Source: Candidatus Gastranaerophilales bacterium (lineage in GTDB: Bacteria > Cyanobacteriota > Vampirovibrionia > Gastranaerophilales > Gastranaerophilaceae). From it: a DNA stretch of 33,530 nucleotides. The position numbers and the translations under genes are program-made. Below, in pieces: positions 17,867-26,582 of this stretch (its first letter is position 1; the number at the start of each line of letters is the position of its first letter). The notes below the pieces were generated by a model. It was not told the origin of the DNA. It saw only the letters and a program-made list of their open reading frames with translations, and made no database searches. The stretch is from NCBI GenBank assembly GCA_944325155.1, contig CALUYY010000014.1, positions 1-33,530 of the forward strand. Reading direction: 5' to 3'.

Positions 17867-18685
17867 ATGGAAAAATTAAATTTTTTAACGGCGGGAATTC
17901 CCTTAAGTGCAAAAGATTATAAAAGCGGGTTTGAAGTTTTGAATAACATGAATCTTGACGGAATGGAGCTTGAATTTGTAAGAGGGGTAAGAATTTCAGA
18001 CATTTCAAAAAAAACCGTCTTAAACAGAAATAGCAATTTTATAATAACTGCCCATGCACCTTTTTATGTAAATTTGAATTCAAAAGAAGAAGAAAAAATT
18101 GTATCAAGCATTCAAAGAATAATTGAAACAGCGCTTACGGCAGAAAATTTGGGCGGTTATTCAATAACATACCATGCGGCATATTATATGGAAAAAGACC
18201 CTGAGGAAGTATTTAAAAAAGTGGTCGAAGGACATAATAAAATATTTGATGAATTAAATAAAAATAATTCAAAAATATGGGTCCGCCCCGAAACAACGGG
18301 CAAAAAAACGCAATGGGGCGACATTGATGAAATTATTGCATTATCAAAAGAATTTGACAGGGTTTTGCCTTGTGTTGATTTTTCGCACCTTCATGCAAGA
18401 GAAAACGGGAAAATTAATACTTATGATGAATTTTGTTTAATATTTGATAAAATCGCAAAAAATTTGGGTGATGTTGCAATTGATAATTTTCACGCCCATA
18501 TAGCGGGGATTGAATATACAAGCAAGGGCGAAAAACAACATTTAAACCTTTTAGAGAGCGATTTTAATTATAAGGATTTATTAAAAGCGTTTAAGACATT
18601 TAACGTAAAGGGGGCAATAATTTGCGAAAGCCCTAATATTGAAGAAGATTGTAAACTCTTAAAAGATTATTATCAAAGCCTTTAA
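17867..18685 (+). CDS. nfo: Endonuclease IV-like TIM-barrel protein (AP endonuclease family 2)
   Basis: The 272-aa protein follows endonuclease IV through its metal site: H63 (AHAPFY), H103 (YHAAYY), E142 (RPETTGK), D171 and H174 (CVDFSHLHA), H209 (FHAHIAG) and E254 (ICESP). The E. coli D-x-H pair appears as GEKQH (221-225), so that part of the third zinc site differs. Endonuclease IV cuts DNA 5' to abasic sites. It is a little shorter than E. coli Nfo (285 aa). It is divergent from the HD array and 53 nt upstream of secG. A general xylose-isomerase-type TIM barrel is the alternative, but the ligand pattern favours a nuclease. Confidence 0.75.
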   Translation: MEKLNFLTAGIPLSAKDYKSGFEVLNNMNLDGMELEFVRGVRISDISKKTVLNRNSNFIITAHAPFYVNLNSKEEEKIVSSIQRIIETALTAENLGGYSITYHAAYYMEKDPEEVFKKVVEGHNKIFDELNKNNSKIWVRPETTGKKTQWGDIDEIIALSKEFDRVLPCVDFSHLHARENGKINTYDEFCLIFDKIAKNLGDVAIDNFHAHIAGIEYTSKGEKQHLNLLESDFNYKDLLKAFKTFNVKGAIICESPNIEEDCKLLKDYYQSL

Positions 18686-18738
18686 GATTTGATTTTAAAA
18701 ATCTTTTATGTTAAAAAACATCTTATTAAGGAGAAGAT

Positions 18739-18966
18739 ATGGTACAGTTTTTATACGTTATACAAATTTTATCGGGATTATTTTTAATCCTTCTCGTGTT
18801 ATTGCACTCGCCGAAAGGCGACGGTATGGGCGGCATGATGGGCTCTGCAAGCCAATTGTTTGCTTCACAAAAAACGGCCGAAAAAGGATTAAATAAAGTT
18901 ACTTATATAACGGGCGGAATTTTTATTTTGCTCACGTTTTTGCTCGGATACGGAATTATAAAATAA
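18739..18966 (+). CDS. secG: Preprotein translocase subunit SecG
   Basis: The 75-aa protein has two membrane segments (about 5-22 and 54-73) separated by the SecG loop HSPKGDGMGGMMGSASQLF, close to the cyanobacterial form. SecG joins SecY and SecE in the inner-membrane export channel. A strong AAGGAG lies before the ATG at 18739. An upstream ATG at 18708 opens a different frame and is not used. The gene ends just before a terminator, and secD/secF lie convergently about 500 bp away. Confidence 0.93.
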   Translation: MVQFLYVIQILSGLFLILLVLLHSPKGDGMGGMMGSASQLFASQKTAEKGLNKVTYITGGIFILLTFLLGYGIIK

Positions 18967-18982
18967 GTTAAAAGTTTATTTT

Positions 18983-19016
18983 AAAAAAACCTTATTGAAA
19001 TTCAATAAGGTTTTTT
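18983..19016. terminator. Bidirectional terminator between secG and the HTH gene
   Basis: An A7 run, a near-perfect stem CCTTATTGAA / TTCAATAAGG (18990-18999 and 19001-19010; in practice an 8-bp stem with a 5-nt loop) and a T6 run. It works on paper in both directions, ending secG on plus and the secD-secF-HTH transcript on minus. Confidence 0.88.
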
Positions 19017-19018
19017 AT

Positions 19019-19453
19019 TTATGAATGTAATTGAAAAGGACATTTTGTACAATTTGCTTTGGGATGAAGAATTAAGTTATCTTCAAGGTCGTATAATTTT
19101 GCAATTCTTGTATTTAACTTTGAACCGCAGACGGGGCAGAAGGCAACAAAGCCTTTATTTCCCATATTATCCAAAATCATCTGTCTTAATTCATCAATCT
19201 TATTTTTTGAAACAAAATTATAGTCTTCGGTTTTTTCATACAATTTTATTTCATCCAAAGAAACTCTTAAGCCTTTTGCAAGTTTTTGCCTTACCGTTGA
19301 CGATAAAAAAAGTTCTAAGCCAGATTCTATATTTGAAATAATGCTCTCGTCCAAATTTGTTTTTCTGCTAAGCCCCTGAACGGATAAGCCCAAATTTTCA
19401 CGTGTATGAAAAACAAATTGCGCAAGATTATCGAATTTTTTTGACGGTTTCAT
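19019..19453 (-). CDS. XRE-type helix-turn-helix protein with C-terminal zinc ribbon
   Basis: The 144-aa protein has an N-terminal XRE-like fold (about 8-72: FVFHTRENLGLSVQGLSRKT, then ESIISNIESG) and a C-terminal four-cysteine knuckle (C106-P-V-C109 and C135-T-K-C138). The pairing suggests a DNA-binding regulator with a structural zinc. It begins 4 nt after the secF stop, so it is the last gene of the secD-secF transcript and could report on that operon, although its targets are not visible. The stop lies right next to the terminator. I know no named homologue. Confidence 0.75.
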   Translation of the reverse strand: MKPSKKFDNLAQFVFHTRENLGLSVQGLSRKTNLDESIISNIESGLELFLSSTVRQKLAKGLRVSLDEIKLYEKTEDYNFVSKNKIDELRQMILDNMGNKGFVAFCPVCGSKLNTRIAKLYDLEDNLILHPKANCTKCPFQLHS

Positions 19454-19457
19454 ATTT

Positions 19458-20444
19458 TTAATCTGCTTTTACGTGTTCTTTATCCCATGCAAGAAGAACG
19501 CTTGCGAAGAATATACTTGAATAAGTACCGACAATAATACCTAAAATCATTGCAAGAACAAAATCTTTTGTCGTTGCTCCGCCGAACAGATAAAGGGCAA
19601 GAAGGGTAATTAAAGTGGTTAAGGATGTATTTAAGCTTCTTGCAAGTGTTTGGTTAACTGAAGCATTTACGATTTCATCAGAGGTATATTTTTTTGCAAG
19701 AAATCTGTTATTTTCTCTTATTCTGTCAAAAACAACAATCGTGTCATGAACCGAAAAACCGATAACGGTTAAAACCGCCGTTATAAAAAGACTGTCTATA
19801 TGAAGGTCAAAAAATATACCCATTATTGCAAAAAAGCCGATTACAAAAATTGCGTCATGCAAAAGCGTTAAAAAAGTAATCAGCGCATAGTCGGATTGAA
19901 ATCTGAATGAGATATAAACAACGATTGCAACAAATGCAAGACACAATGCAACAAGCGAATTTTTCAATAATTCAAACCCCAAAGAAGGACCGATTGAATT
20001 TGTCTGGACAAGAGAAGGGCTTTCGACCACTTCGGATACTATATTTGTTGCTCTGTCAATTTCGGCACCTTTTGTATCGCCCAAAAATGAAGTTTTGATT
20101 GAAATTATATTTTTCGGTGCATCGGTTTCATCCGTATTATTCAGTGATGAAGAATTTTTTATAACCTGTGCAACCGGCGTTTGAAATCCGGCATCTGCCA
20201 ATTTTTGTCTTATTTGTTCAATTTCGTTTACCGTAACATCAGAGGGTGTTGAATATTGAAGAATGGTGCCGCCCGTATAATCAATACCGAGTTTAACCGG
20301 TGCGTGGTTCGGTTGTGTACACATAAGATATATAATTGCAATTATACAGGGAATTAAAAGAATTGCACTTATAGAAAGCCATAAGGGTCTGTATTTTACA
20401 ACATCTATTATATTTTTATGTTTCATTAAATCGGGATTAGCCAT
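19458..20444 (-). CDS. secF: Protein translocase subunit SecF
   Basis: The 328-aa protein has a first membrane segment at about 20-42, the periplasmic D1 signature GIDYTGGT, and the conserved TM4 region VIGFSVHDTIVVFDRIREN followed by further hydrophobic helices, which is the SecF form of the RND-type SecDF motor. SecDF uses the proton gradient to pull exported proteins out of the Sec channel. It is 27 nt downstream of secD. A Ser/Thr-rich insert near 100-115 in the periplasmic domain is lineage-variable. Confidence 0.96.
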   Translation of the reverse strand: MANPDLMKHKNIIDVVKYRPLWLSISAILLIPCIIAIIYLMCTQPNHAPVKLGIDYTGGTILQYSTPSDVTVNEIEQIRQKLADAGFQTPVAQVIKNSSSLNNTDETDAPKNIISIKTSFLGDTKGAEIDRATNIVSEVVESPSLVQTNSIGPSLGFELLKNSLVALCLAFVAIVVYISFRFQSDYALITFLTLLHDAIFVIGFFAIMGIFFDLHIDSLFITAVLTVIGFSVHDTIVVFDRIRENNRFLAKKYTSDEIVNASVNQTLARSLNTSLTTLITLLALYLFGGATTKDFVLAMILGIIVGTYSSIFFASVLLAWDKEHVKAD

Positions 20445-20471
20445 TTTTTATTATCTCCTACTTCAAAATTT

Positions 20472-21785
20472 TTAATTCAAAACGCCGAATTTTGCCTTTT
20501 CTTTCTTTGTTTCAACGGCAACATACGATTTATTTATATCGGACGCCTTAAGCCCGAAAAGCGCGGGGTGTTTAAGTTCACCCGTGCCGAATACTATATG
20601 CATAAGGTTTTTTGTAACCGTAATAGCGGAAAACATACTGACTAAAACACCCAGTGCAAGAGTAAGAGCAAATCCTTTAACGGTGCCCGTTCCTAAAAGA
20701 TAAAGAATTGCGCAGGTGATTATAGTTGACATATTTGAATCAAAAATACTTGTAAATGCTCTGTCAAAACCGGAATTAATTGCGGTAAAGAGGCTTCTTC
20801 CCGTTTTTAATTCTTCTTTTGTACGTTCAAAAATTAATATATTGGCATCTACCGCCATACCGATACTTAAAATGAAGCCCGCAATGCCCGCAAGAGTTAA
20901 TGTAACGGGTATTAATTTAAATATCGCAAACAAAATAGCCGTATAAACGCATAAAGCAATACTTGCAATAACGCCCGGGGCTCTGTAATAAAATATCATA
21001 AAGAGCATAACGAGAGAAATACCGACCAGTCCCGCAAATTCGGATTTTTGGATACTGTCTGCACCCAAAGAAGGACCGACCGAATTTTCTTCAATAATTT
21101 CCGCACCAACGGGAAGTGCGCCTGCGTTTAACAGGTCTACCATATTTTTAACTTCTTCATATTCAAAGCCGCCGTCGGCACCGCCTGAAATTTGGGCTCT
21201 GCCGCCTACTATTTCTTCATTTATTCTGGGGGCCGATTGGAATTTTCCGTTAAAGAAAATTGCCATTTGTTTTCCGACCAGTCTTTTTGTAAGGTCTGCA
21301 AATTTTTGTGCGCCTTCGGCGTTGAATTCAAGCGAAACTATCCATTCACCCGTTGTTGAGGTGGATACTGAAGCTTTTTTTAAGTCTTTACCGGTAAGGC
21401 CTGTAGGAAGCCAGTCCTGATAACCGTCTGCGGTAATTTCACCGGGTTCTTTAAATTCCAGCTGGGCGGTTTCGCCTAAAAATTCTTTAGCTTTTTTGGT
21501 GTCGGTAATATTTGGAATTTCAACCATTAATCTTTTGTCGCCGACTTTTTGAACAACCGTTTCGCCGACGCCCAATGCATTAACTCTGTTTTCGATTGCA
21601 AACTGGAGGCTGTCCATGACTTCGGGTGTTATTTTTTTAACGTCGCTTGAAGGCTGTGCTTCCAATACAAGTCTTGAGCCGCCGACTAAATCAAGCCCCA
21701 AAGAAATGGGTTTAAAATGAATAACGGCAATACTTGCAATTGTAATAAAAACAATAACCCAGAATAATATAATTTTATTTTTCAT
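20472..21785 (-). CDS. secD: Protein translocase subunit SecD
   Basis: The 437-aa protein starts with a membrane segment (about 5-22) followed by the SecD signature LGLDLVGGSRLVLEAQP. It has the P1 region (ENRVNALGVGETVVQKVGDK) and a C-terminal membrane domain with GMAVDANILIFERTKEELKTG, the conserved TM4 containing the functional Asp. It is shorter than E. coli SecD (615 aa) and close to the compact cyanobacterial and Gram-positive forms. GGAGGA lies about 14 nt before the ATG. Its leader contains a terminator-like hairpin. Confidence 0.96.
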   Translation of the reverse strand: MKNKIILFWVIVFITIASIAVIHFKPISLGLDLVGGSRLVLEAQPSSDVKKITPEVMDSLQFAIENRVNALGVGETVVQKVGDKRLMVEIPNITDTKKAKEFLGETAQLEFKEPGEITADGYQDWLPTGLTGKDLKKASVSTSTTGEWIVSLEFNAEGAQKFADLTKRLVGKQMAIFFNGKFQSAPRINEEIVGGRAQISGGADGGFEYEEVKNMVDLLNAGALPVGAEIIEENSVGPSLGADSIQKSEFAGLVGISLVMLFMIFYYRAPGVIASIALCVYTAILFAIFKLIPVTLTLAGIAGFILSIGMAVDANILIFERTKEELKTGRSLFTAINSGFDRAFTSIFDSNMSTIITCAILYLLGTGTVKGFALTLALGVLVSMFSAITVTKNLMHIVFGTGELKHPALFGLKASDINKSYVAVETKKEKAKFGVLN

Positions 21786-21856
21786 AATTAAAATTAAAAT
21801 TCCTCCACAAATCTTTTATATCATTTTATCAAAAAAATAAAAAAGAGATAAAAAAT

Positions 21857-21900
21857 AAAACACTGCCTTTTTGTTTATTAACCAAAACGCAGTGTTTTTT
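21857..21900. terminator. Terminator-like hairpin in the secD leader
   Basis: AAAACACTGC (21857-21866) pairs perfectly with GCAGTGTTTT (21889-21898), with a 22-nt loop and T or A runs on both outer sides. It can form on either strand. On minus it lies about 70 nt before the secD ATG, so it could be a transcription attenuator of secDF or the end of a short minus-strand transcript. Confidence 0.7.
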
Positions 21901-21925
21901 CCTCTACAAGTCCAATAGTCTTTCT

Positions 21926-22034
21926 TTAAAAATCTTTTTTACCTGTTAAATAGTCTTTTAATTCCTCTTTTGTTAATCCCTCTAAGGATAGCTTACACCA
22001 TCACTCCTTTCTCCTTGTTGTTTATAGTAAACAT
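21926..22034 (-). pseudogene. Possible short leader ORF, frame broken
   Basis: On minus an ATG at 22034 reads MFTINNKEKGVMV and stops at 21993. The overlapping frame continues without a start as LSLEGLTKEELKDYLTG to a stop at 21926. Removing one base near 21998 would join them into about 35 codons. A strong AAAGGAG lies just before the ATG-GTG-TAA at the junction. It could be a decayed or frameshifted microprotein, a leader peptide for secDF, or chance. Confidence 0.25.
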
Positions 22035-22209
22035 CAATTTTCCATGACCTTCAAGTAAAATAAAATTTTAAAATATTTACAATTGTCCATGCCCCCTGAA
22101 AAATATAAGATAAATTCAATTTTATAAAACTTAATGAACTTTTATTATAATTTTATTAACAAATTTAAATAACGTGCTAAATGCCAAAAAAACGGTTATA
22201 TTAGTAATT

Positions 22210-24195
22210 ATGAAAAATTTTGCGGCAAAAACGATTTTTTTTATTTTTATATTTTTTATTACACTATCCAAAGCTTACGCCGATAACAATGCGGTAATTA
22301 TACCGGACGGTACACTATCGGGCAAAGTAACGACGGTAAGTGCGCAAATTCCCGTCCAAAATATTATTAATCCCCTTAAAATAAACGACATTATTTTTGA
22401 TAATGCCGATAATATAATTTTCCTCCAAGCACAAAACGAAATTGATGAAAACGTAACAATTACAAAAGGATATCTTAAACAACCGAATAGGATTTATATA
22501 GATATTAATAACGCAATTTTAACAACGCCCAAAAAAAGCTATGTCGCAAAATATTCCAAAATAAATAACGTTAAAATTTCACAATTTACCGTTGAACCCA
22601 AAACCGTAAGACTCGTATTTGAATATAACGACAAATTGGATTTATCTTCATTTAATATATACAAAAACAAAAATTCGATTTTTATAAAAACATCAAAAAA
22701 TTTAGTCGACAATACAAGATTTAAAACGGTTTATTCAAATACAAACGCAAAAGACAGAACCCCTTTTTATAAAGGTTCCGTATTTGAAAAAGAAACAATT
22801 CTGGCGCCCGATGAAATAATTACAAACGATAATGCCCCCAAAAACGAAATTACGAAAGATTTAACCGCAGATAAACCGAAAGAAATCAAAAAAATCGCTT
22901 CAAGATATTATATTGATTCAATTTCAAGTACAAAAGACGGTATTTTAATTCAGGGTATCGGATATTTAAGCATAATTCCGCCTTTTGTACTTACGGAACC
23001 CGACAGATTAATAATAGATATAGATGATACGGTTGTATCAAACGAATTAAGAAATAAAACTTTTTTAATCGGTCAAAGTCAAACCGAACAAACACAAAAA
23101 GAAACTTTAAGAATCGGCCAAAATTCACAAAGCATTGCAAGACTTGTTATTGAAGGAAAAAATTCAAAAAATTACAGAGTGATAATTTCGCCCGATTCAA
23201 AAAGCCTTTATATTACAAAAAAAGAAAATATAATTACGACCAAAATGGCGGAAAATAATGCAAATTTAATTTCAAGCGCATTTTCAAATTTAAAGGGGCT
23301 TCAGTTAATTAATTTTTCTTTTTCGGATTCGGTTGCATTTAATATCTTTGAAGAAAATTCAAACCTTTATCTTGATATAAATAACGTTAATATGTATGAA
23401 GATAACGTATTGGAGCCTGTTTTAAGGGCATTACCCGAAGTTACGACAACAAGACTTGCGTTGGATAAATTAAGAATAACAATTCCACAGAATAATCAGG
23501 AAAACGTCATAAGACACTTAAGCGTTAAAACAAGCCCGGATAACGATGAGATAAGAATTTATACAAAATTAACCGGCCCGAACAGAAGAATAGTGGGGTC
23601 GACTTTAATTCCCGCAATAATTTCAAAAATCAAAGTCCCGGAAATTGAAAATCTGTATACGGTTGTAATTGACGCAGGACACGGCGGAGAGGACGTCGGC
23701 GCAACAAGAGAGAGAATTTATGAAAAAGATATCACGCTAAAAATTGCAAAAATGCTTGAAGAAGAACTCAATGATAAAAAAGTTAAAACCTATATGGTAA
23801 GACAAAAAGACAAAACCGTGTCTTTAGCGGACAGATGTGAATTTTCAAATAAAAAAGAGCCTGATTTATTTGTGTCGGTCCATGTTAATTCAAGTATCAA
23901 CGAAAACATCATAGGGGTTGAAACCCACTGGTGGAAAGAAGACAGCAAAAAATATGCCGATACGGTGCATAATGAAATGGCAAAAAATGTTAAAAAATGG
24001 AAAACGGTTGACCGAGGTTTGTTTAAATCTCAATTTTATGTTATAAATCATACAGAAGCTCCTGCCATCCTTTGTGAAATAGGCTTTATTTCAAATAAAG
24101 ACGAAAGAGAAGAAATAATAAAAACAAAGCGCCAGAAAGAAATAGCAGAAGCCATTGCAGACGGCATATACAAGTATCTTAAGGCAAGAAAATGA
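22210..24195 (+). CDS. amiC: N-acetylmuramoyl-L-alanine amidase with AMIN-type domains (AmiC-like)
   Basis: The 661-aa exported enzyme has a signal peptide (MKNFAAKT, hydrophobic core, then SKAYA cleavage near 24), two or three AMIN-like beta domains (about 35-160, 230-340 and 360-450) and a C-terminal amidase_3 domain with zinc ligands H491 (DAGHGGEDVGA), E505 (EKDITL) and H558 (SVHVNSS), and catalytic E623 (CEIGFISN). It cuts the bond between MurNAc and the stem peptide, usually at division septa. I use the ATG at 22210 because it opens directly into the signal peptide; a GTG at 22174 would add 12 residues. No clear ribosome-binding site precedes either. It overlaps murI by 4 nt; amidase-murI pairs also occur in cyanobacteria. 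Confidence 0.9.
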   Translation: MKNFAAKTIFFIFIFFITLSKAYADNNAVIIPDGTLSGKVTTVSAQIPVQNIINPLKINDIIFDNADNIIFLQAQNEIDENVTITKGYLKQPNRIYIDINNAILTTPKKSYVAKYSKINNVKISQFTVEPKTVRLVFEYNDKLDLSSFNIYKNKNSIFIKTSKNLVDNTRFKTVYSNTNAKDRTPFYKGSVFEKETILAPDEIITNDNAPKNEITKDLTADKPKEIKKIASRYYIDSISSTKDGILIQGIGYLSIIPPFVLTEPDRLIIDIDDTVVSNELRNKTFLIGQSQTEQTQKETLRIGQNSQSIARLVIEGKNSKNYRVIISPDSKSLYITKKENIITTKMAENNANLISSAFSNLKGLQLINFSFSDSVAFNIFEENSNLYLDINNVNMYEDNVLEPVLRALPEVTTTRLALDKLRITIPQNNQENVIRHLSVKTSPDNDEIRIYTKLTGPNRRIVGSTLIPAIISKIKVPEIENLYTVVIDAGHGGEDVGATRERIYEKDITLKIAKMLEEELNDKKVKTYMVRQKDKTVSLADRCEFSNKKEPDLFVSVHVNSSINENIIGVETHWWKEDSKKYADTVHNEMAKNVKKWKTVDRGLFKSQFYVINHTEAPAILCEIGFISNKDEREEIIKTKRQKEIAEAIADGIYKYLKARK

Positions 24196-24974
24196 CAGAA
24201 AAAGAATTAATAGGAATATTTGATTCGGGCGTCGGAGGCTTAAGCATTTTAAAAGAATTAATCCCCCTTGGCGGGCAGTATATTTATTTCGGAGATACAA
24301 AAAATCTTCCATACGGAAATAAAACAAAAGAAGAAATTATTAATTTTACGAGAAATATAATAAAATTTTTTATCTCAAAAGGCGCAAGCAGAGTTGTTAT
24401 GGCATGTAATACAAGTTCCGCCCTTGCGTATGAAACGCTTGAAAATGAATTCGGCGATAAAATTAAAATTCATCCCTTAATCCAAACCGTTGCGCCTTAT
24501 ATTGCAAAACAGGGAAATATTATAGGAATTATGTCCACGGTCGGAACCGCAAACTCTAAAACATATTCAAAAGAAATAATCAAAGCAAACAAAAATGCAA
24601 AAGTATATGAGCTCGGGTGTGAAGGGTTTGTGGATATTGTTGAAAAAAGACTTTACGATAAAAAAGAAAGCATAGATTACGTTAAAAAACATCTTGATAT
24701 TTTGCTTGATAAGGGGTGTGAAAAAATTGTTTTAGGCTGCACCCACTATCCTTATTTGCTTAATATTTTAACAAAATTTGCCCCGGGAGATATTTTTATT
24801 GACCCTGCAATTTATATGAAAAACATTTTTAAGAATAATTTATATAATACAAATGCTTTTGTAGAATATTATGTTTCCGCCGACCCCGAAGAATTCAGAA
24901 AAAGCGCAAAACTTTTTACGGATATAAAAGATAATATTAATCTTTTTCAAAATAACTGTCTTTTAAACGCTTAA
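24192..24974 (+). CDS. murI: Glutamate racemase
   Basis: The 260-aa protein has the glutamate racemase signatures: D11-S12-G13 (IFDSGVGGLS), C72 in ACNTSSA and C183 in GCTHYP, the two catalytic cysteines that interconvert L- and D-glutamate, with H185 beside the second. It supplies D-Glu for peptidoglycan. The ATG overlaps the amidase stop (ATGA), indicating coupling. Its last 12 nt overlap the convergent recN gene. Length is normal for MurI. Confidence 0.96.
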   Translation: MTEKELIGIFDSGVGGLSILKELIPLGGQYIYFGDTKNLPYGNKTKEEIINFTRNIIKFFISKGASRVVMACNTSSALAYETLENEFGDKIKIHPLIQTVAPYIAKQGNIIGIMSTVGTANSKTYSKEIIKANKNAKVYELGCEGFVDIVEKRLYDKKESIDYVKKHLDILLDKGCEKIVLGCTHYPYLLNILTKFAPGDIFIDPAIYMKNIFKNNLYNTNAFVEYYVSADPEEFRKSAKLFTDIKDNINLFQNNCLLNA

Positions 24975-26582
24975 GGAACCGGATTTTTCAATTAATTCTT
25001 TTGCAAAGCTCATTGATTTTTCATCAACCACACCCGATGACATCTGCGCAAGAGCTTTTATTTTTCCTTCCGTATCAAGTTTTAAAACATTTATTTGAGT
25101 ATTATTTTCAAGCTGTTTTTTTGAAACCCAGTATGCATTTTTTGCTTTTGAAGCAATAATCGGCTGATGGGTAATTGCAAAAACCTGTGTTGTTTTTGAA
25201 AGCTCGTAAATTTCATTTGCAACGCTTATTGAGGTTTTACCCGAAATCCCCGTATCAATTTCATCAAATATAACGGTTTGGACTTTATCAACGTTTGCAA
25301 AAACCGTTTTCAAAGCAAGCATAATTCTTGAAATTTCACCGCCCGAGGCCGATTTTACAAGGGGGGAAAGTTCTTTTGCGGCATTTGTTGTTATCATAAA
25401 TTCGACATAGTTTTTGCCTTTTGAATTTAGACTATCTTCTTTAACTTCAATTTTAAATTCCGCTCTTTCAAATTCAAGTTTTTTTAATTCAACCGTTATT
25501 AAATTTGACAATTCAAGCGCATATTTTTGTCTTAATTCGTTTATTATATTTGAATTTATATTCATTGATTCAAATAAGGTATTTACTTCAACTTCCAATT
25601 CTTCAAAAGTAACATTGTTTTCTTCAAGTTCTCTTAATTCTTTTGTAAGCTTCTCGTAAGTTTCATTGATGTTACCGTATTTTCTTTTTAATTTTTCGAT
25701 TAGTTCAAGTCTTTCATTAACTTCATCAAGCCTTTGGGGATTATCTTCAAGAGAATCGGAATAATTTCTTAAAGTTGAAGATATATCTCTCAGAGTTTCA
25801 AGGGCATTAAAATAATTTTCATCAATTTCAATTAATTCTTTATCAAAATCTTTTAATTTTGAAATATTGTATCCGATTTTGCTTAAAGCTTCCGAAATTG
25901 AATTGTCCTCGCCTGCAAGCGCCCAGTAAGAACTGTATGAAAGTTCTTTTAATTCCTGAATATTTGATAAAATTTCAAGCTCGTTATTTAATTCTTCTTC
26001 TTCATTATCTTTAATTTCCGCTTTTTCAATTTCATCAATTTGAAATTTTAAAAACTCGATTTTTTCGGAATCATCGGTTGTTTTTTGTTTCAGTTGTTCA
26101 AGCTTTAATTTTAATTCATTATACTTTTTAAATTCATTTTGCTGTTTTAATAAAACTTCCCCGTAATTTTTTTCTTTTGATTCAATATAGGAATCAAGCA
26201 AATCTATATGGTGTTTTTGCTGAATATAGGTATAGGTTTGAAACTGGGTATGAATATCGATTAATTTTTCTCTTTCTTCTTTAATTGAATCAAGATTTAC
26301 AAGAGCGCCGTTTATTCTGCATTTAGTGCCCGTTGTCGAAATTTCTCTTGAAATAACCGTTTCATCACCTTTGGTATCAAAAGTAATCTCGATAAGAGAA
26401 TGCTTTGTATCGTCTTTTAGAACATCTTTTGAAGTTTTGGCACCCAAAACAACATCAATTGCTTTTATGATAATACTTTTACCTGCGCCTGTTTCGCCCA
26501 ATAAAACATTAAAACCGCCTGAAAAATTTAACAGCAGTTCATCAATCAAAATAAAATTTTTAATGTATAAAGTTTTAATCAT
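24963..26582 (-). CDS. recN: DNA repair protein RecN
   Basis: The 539-aa SMC-like ATPase begins with IKNFILIDELLLNFSGGFNV and Walker A at 29-36 (GETGAGKS). A long charged coiled coil occupies about 140-370, and the C-terminal half has the signature LSPLVKSASGGEISRIMLAL and Walker B VIFDEIDTGISG. RecN helps hold and align broken DNA during double-strand-break repair. I choose the ATG at 26582 (MIKTLYIKNF), overlapping the nadK stop by 8 nt; a TTG four codons upstream is possible. The yajQ-nadK-recN order suggests one transcript; nadK-recN neighbourhoods are common in bacteria. Confidence 0.95.
   Translation of the reverse strand: MIKTLYIKNFILIDELLLNFSGGFNVLLGETGAGKSIIIKAIDVVLGAKTSKDVLKDDTKHSLIEITFDTKGDETVISREISTTGTKCRINGALVNLDSIKEEREKLIDIHTQFQTYTYIQQKHHIDLLDSYIESKEKNYGEVLLKQQNEFKKYNELKLKLEQLKQKTTDDSEKIEFLKFQIDEIEKAEIKDNEEEELNNELEILSNIQELKELSYSSYWALAGEDNSISEALSKIGYNISKLKDFDKELIEIDENYFNALETLRDISSTLRNYSDSLEDNPQRLDEVNERLELIEKLKRKYGNINETYEKLTKELRELEENNVTFEELEVEVNTLFESMNINSNIINELRQKYALELSNLITVELKKLEFERAEFKIEVKEDSLNSKGKNYVEFMITTNAAKELSPLVKSASGGEISRIMLALKTVFANVDKVQTVIFDEIDTGISGKTSISVANEIYELSKTTQVFAITHQPIIASKAKNAYWVSKKQLENNTQINVLKLDTEGKIKALAQMSSGVVDEKSMSFAKELIEKSGSLSV

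Larger units (their letters stand above)
21786..22209. other. Intergenic region between secD and the amidase gene
   Basis: This stretch has no intact gene that I can support. It holds the terminator-like hairpin at 21857-21900, a short broken reading frame on minus (22034-21926), and an AT-rich plus-strand promoter area with a perfect TATAAT at 22146-22151 but no good -35 box 16-18 nt before it. That TATAAT may serve the amidase-murI pair. Confidence 0.6.

Noticed and set aside
22174-22209. GTG start 12 codons upstream of the amidase ATG
   Set aside because: It would place extra residues before a clean signal peptide, and no ribosome-binding site supports it.
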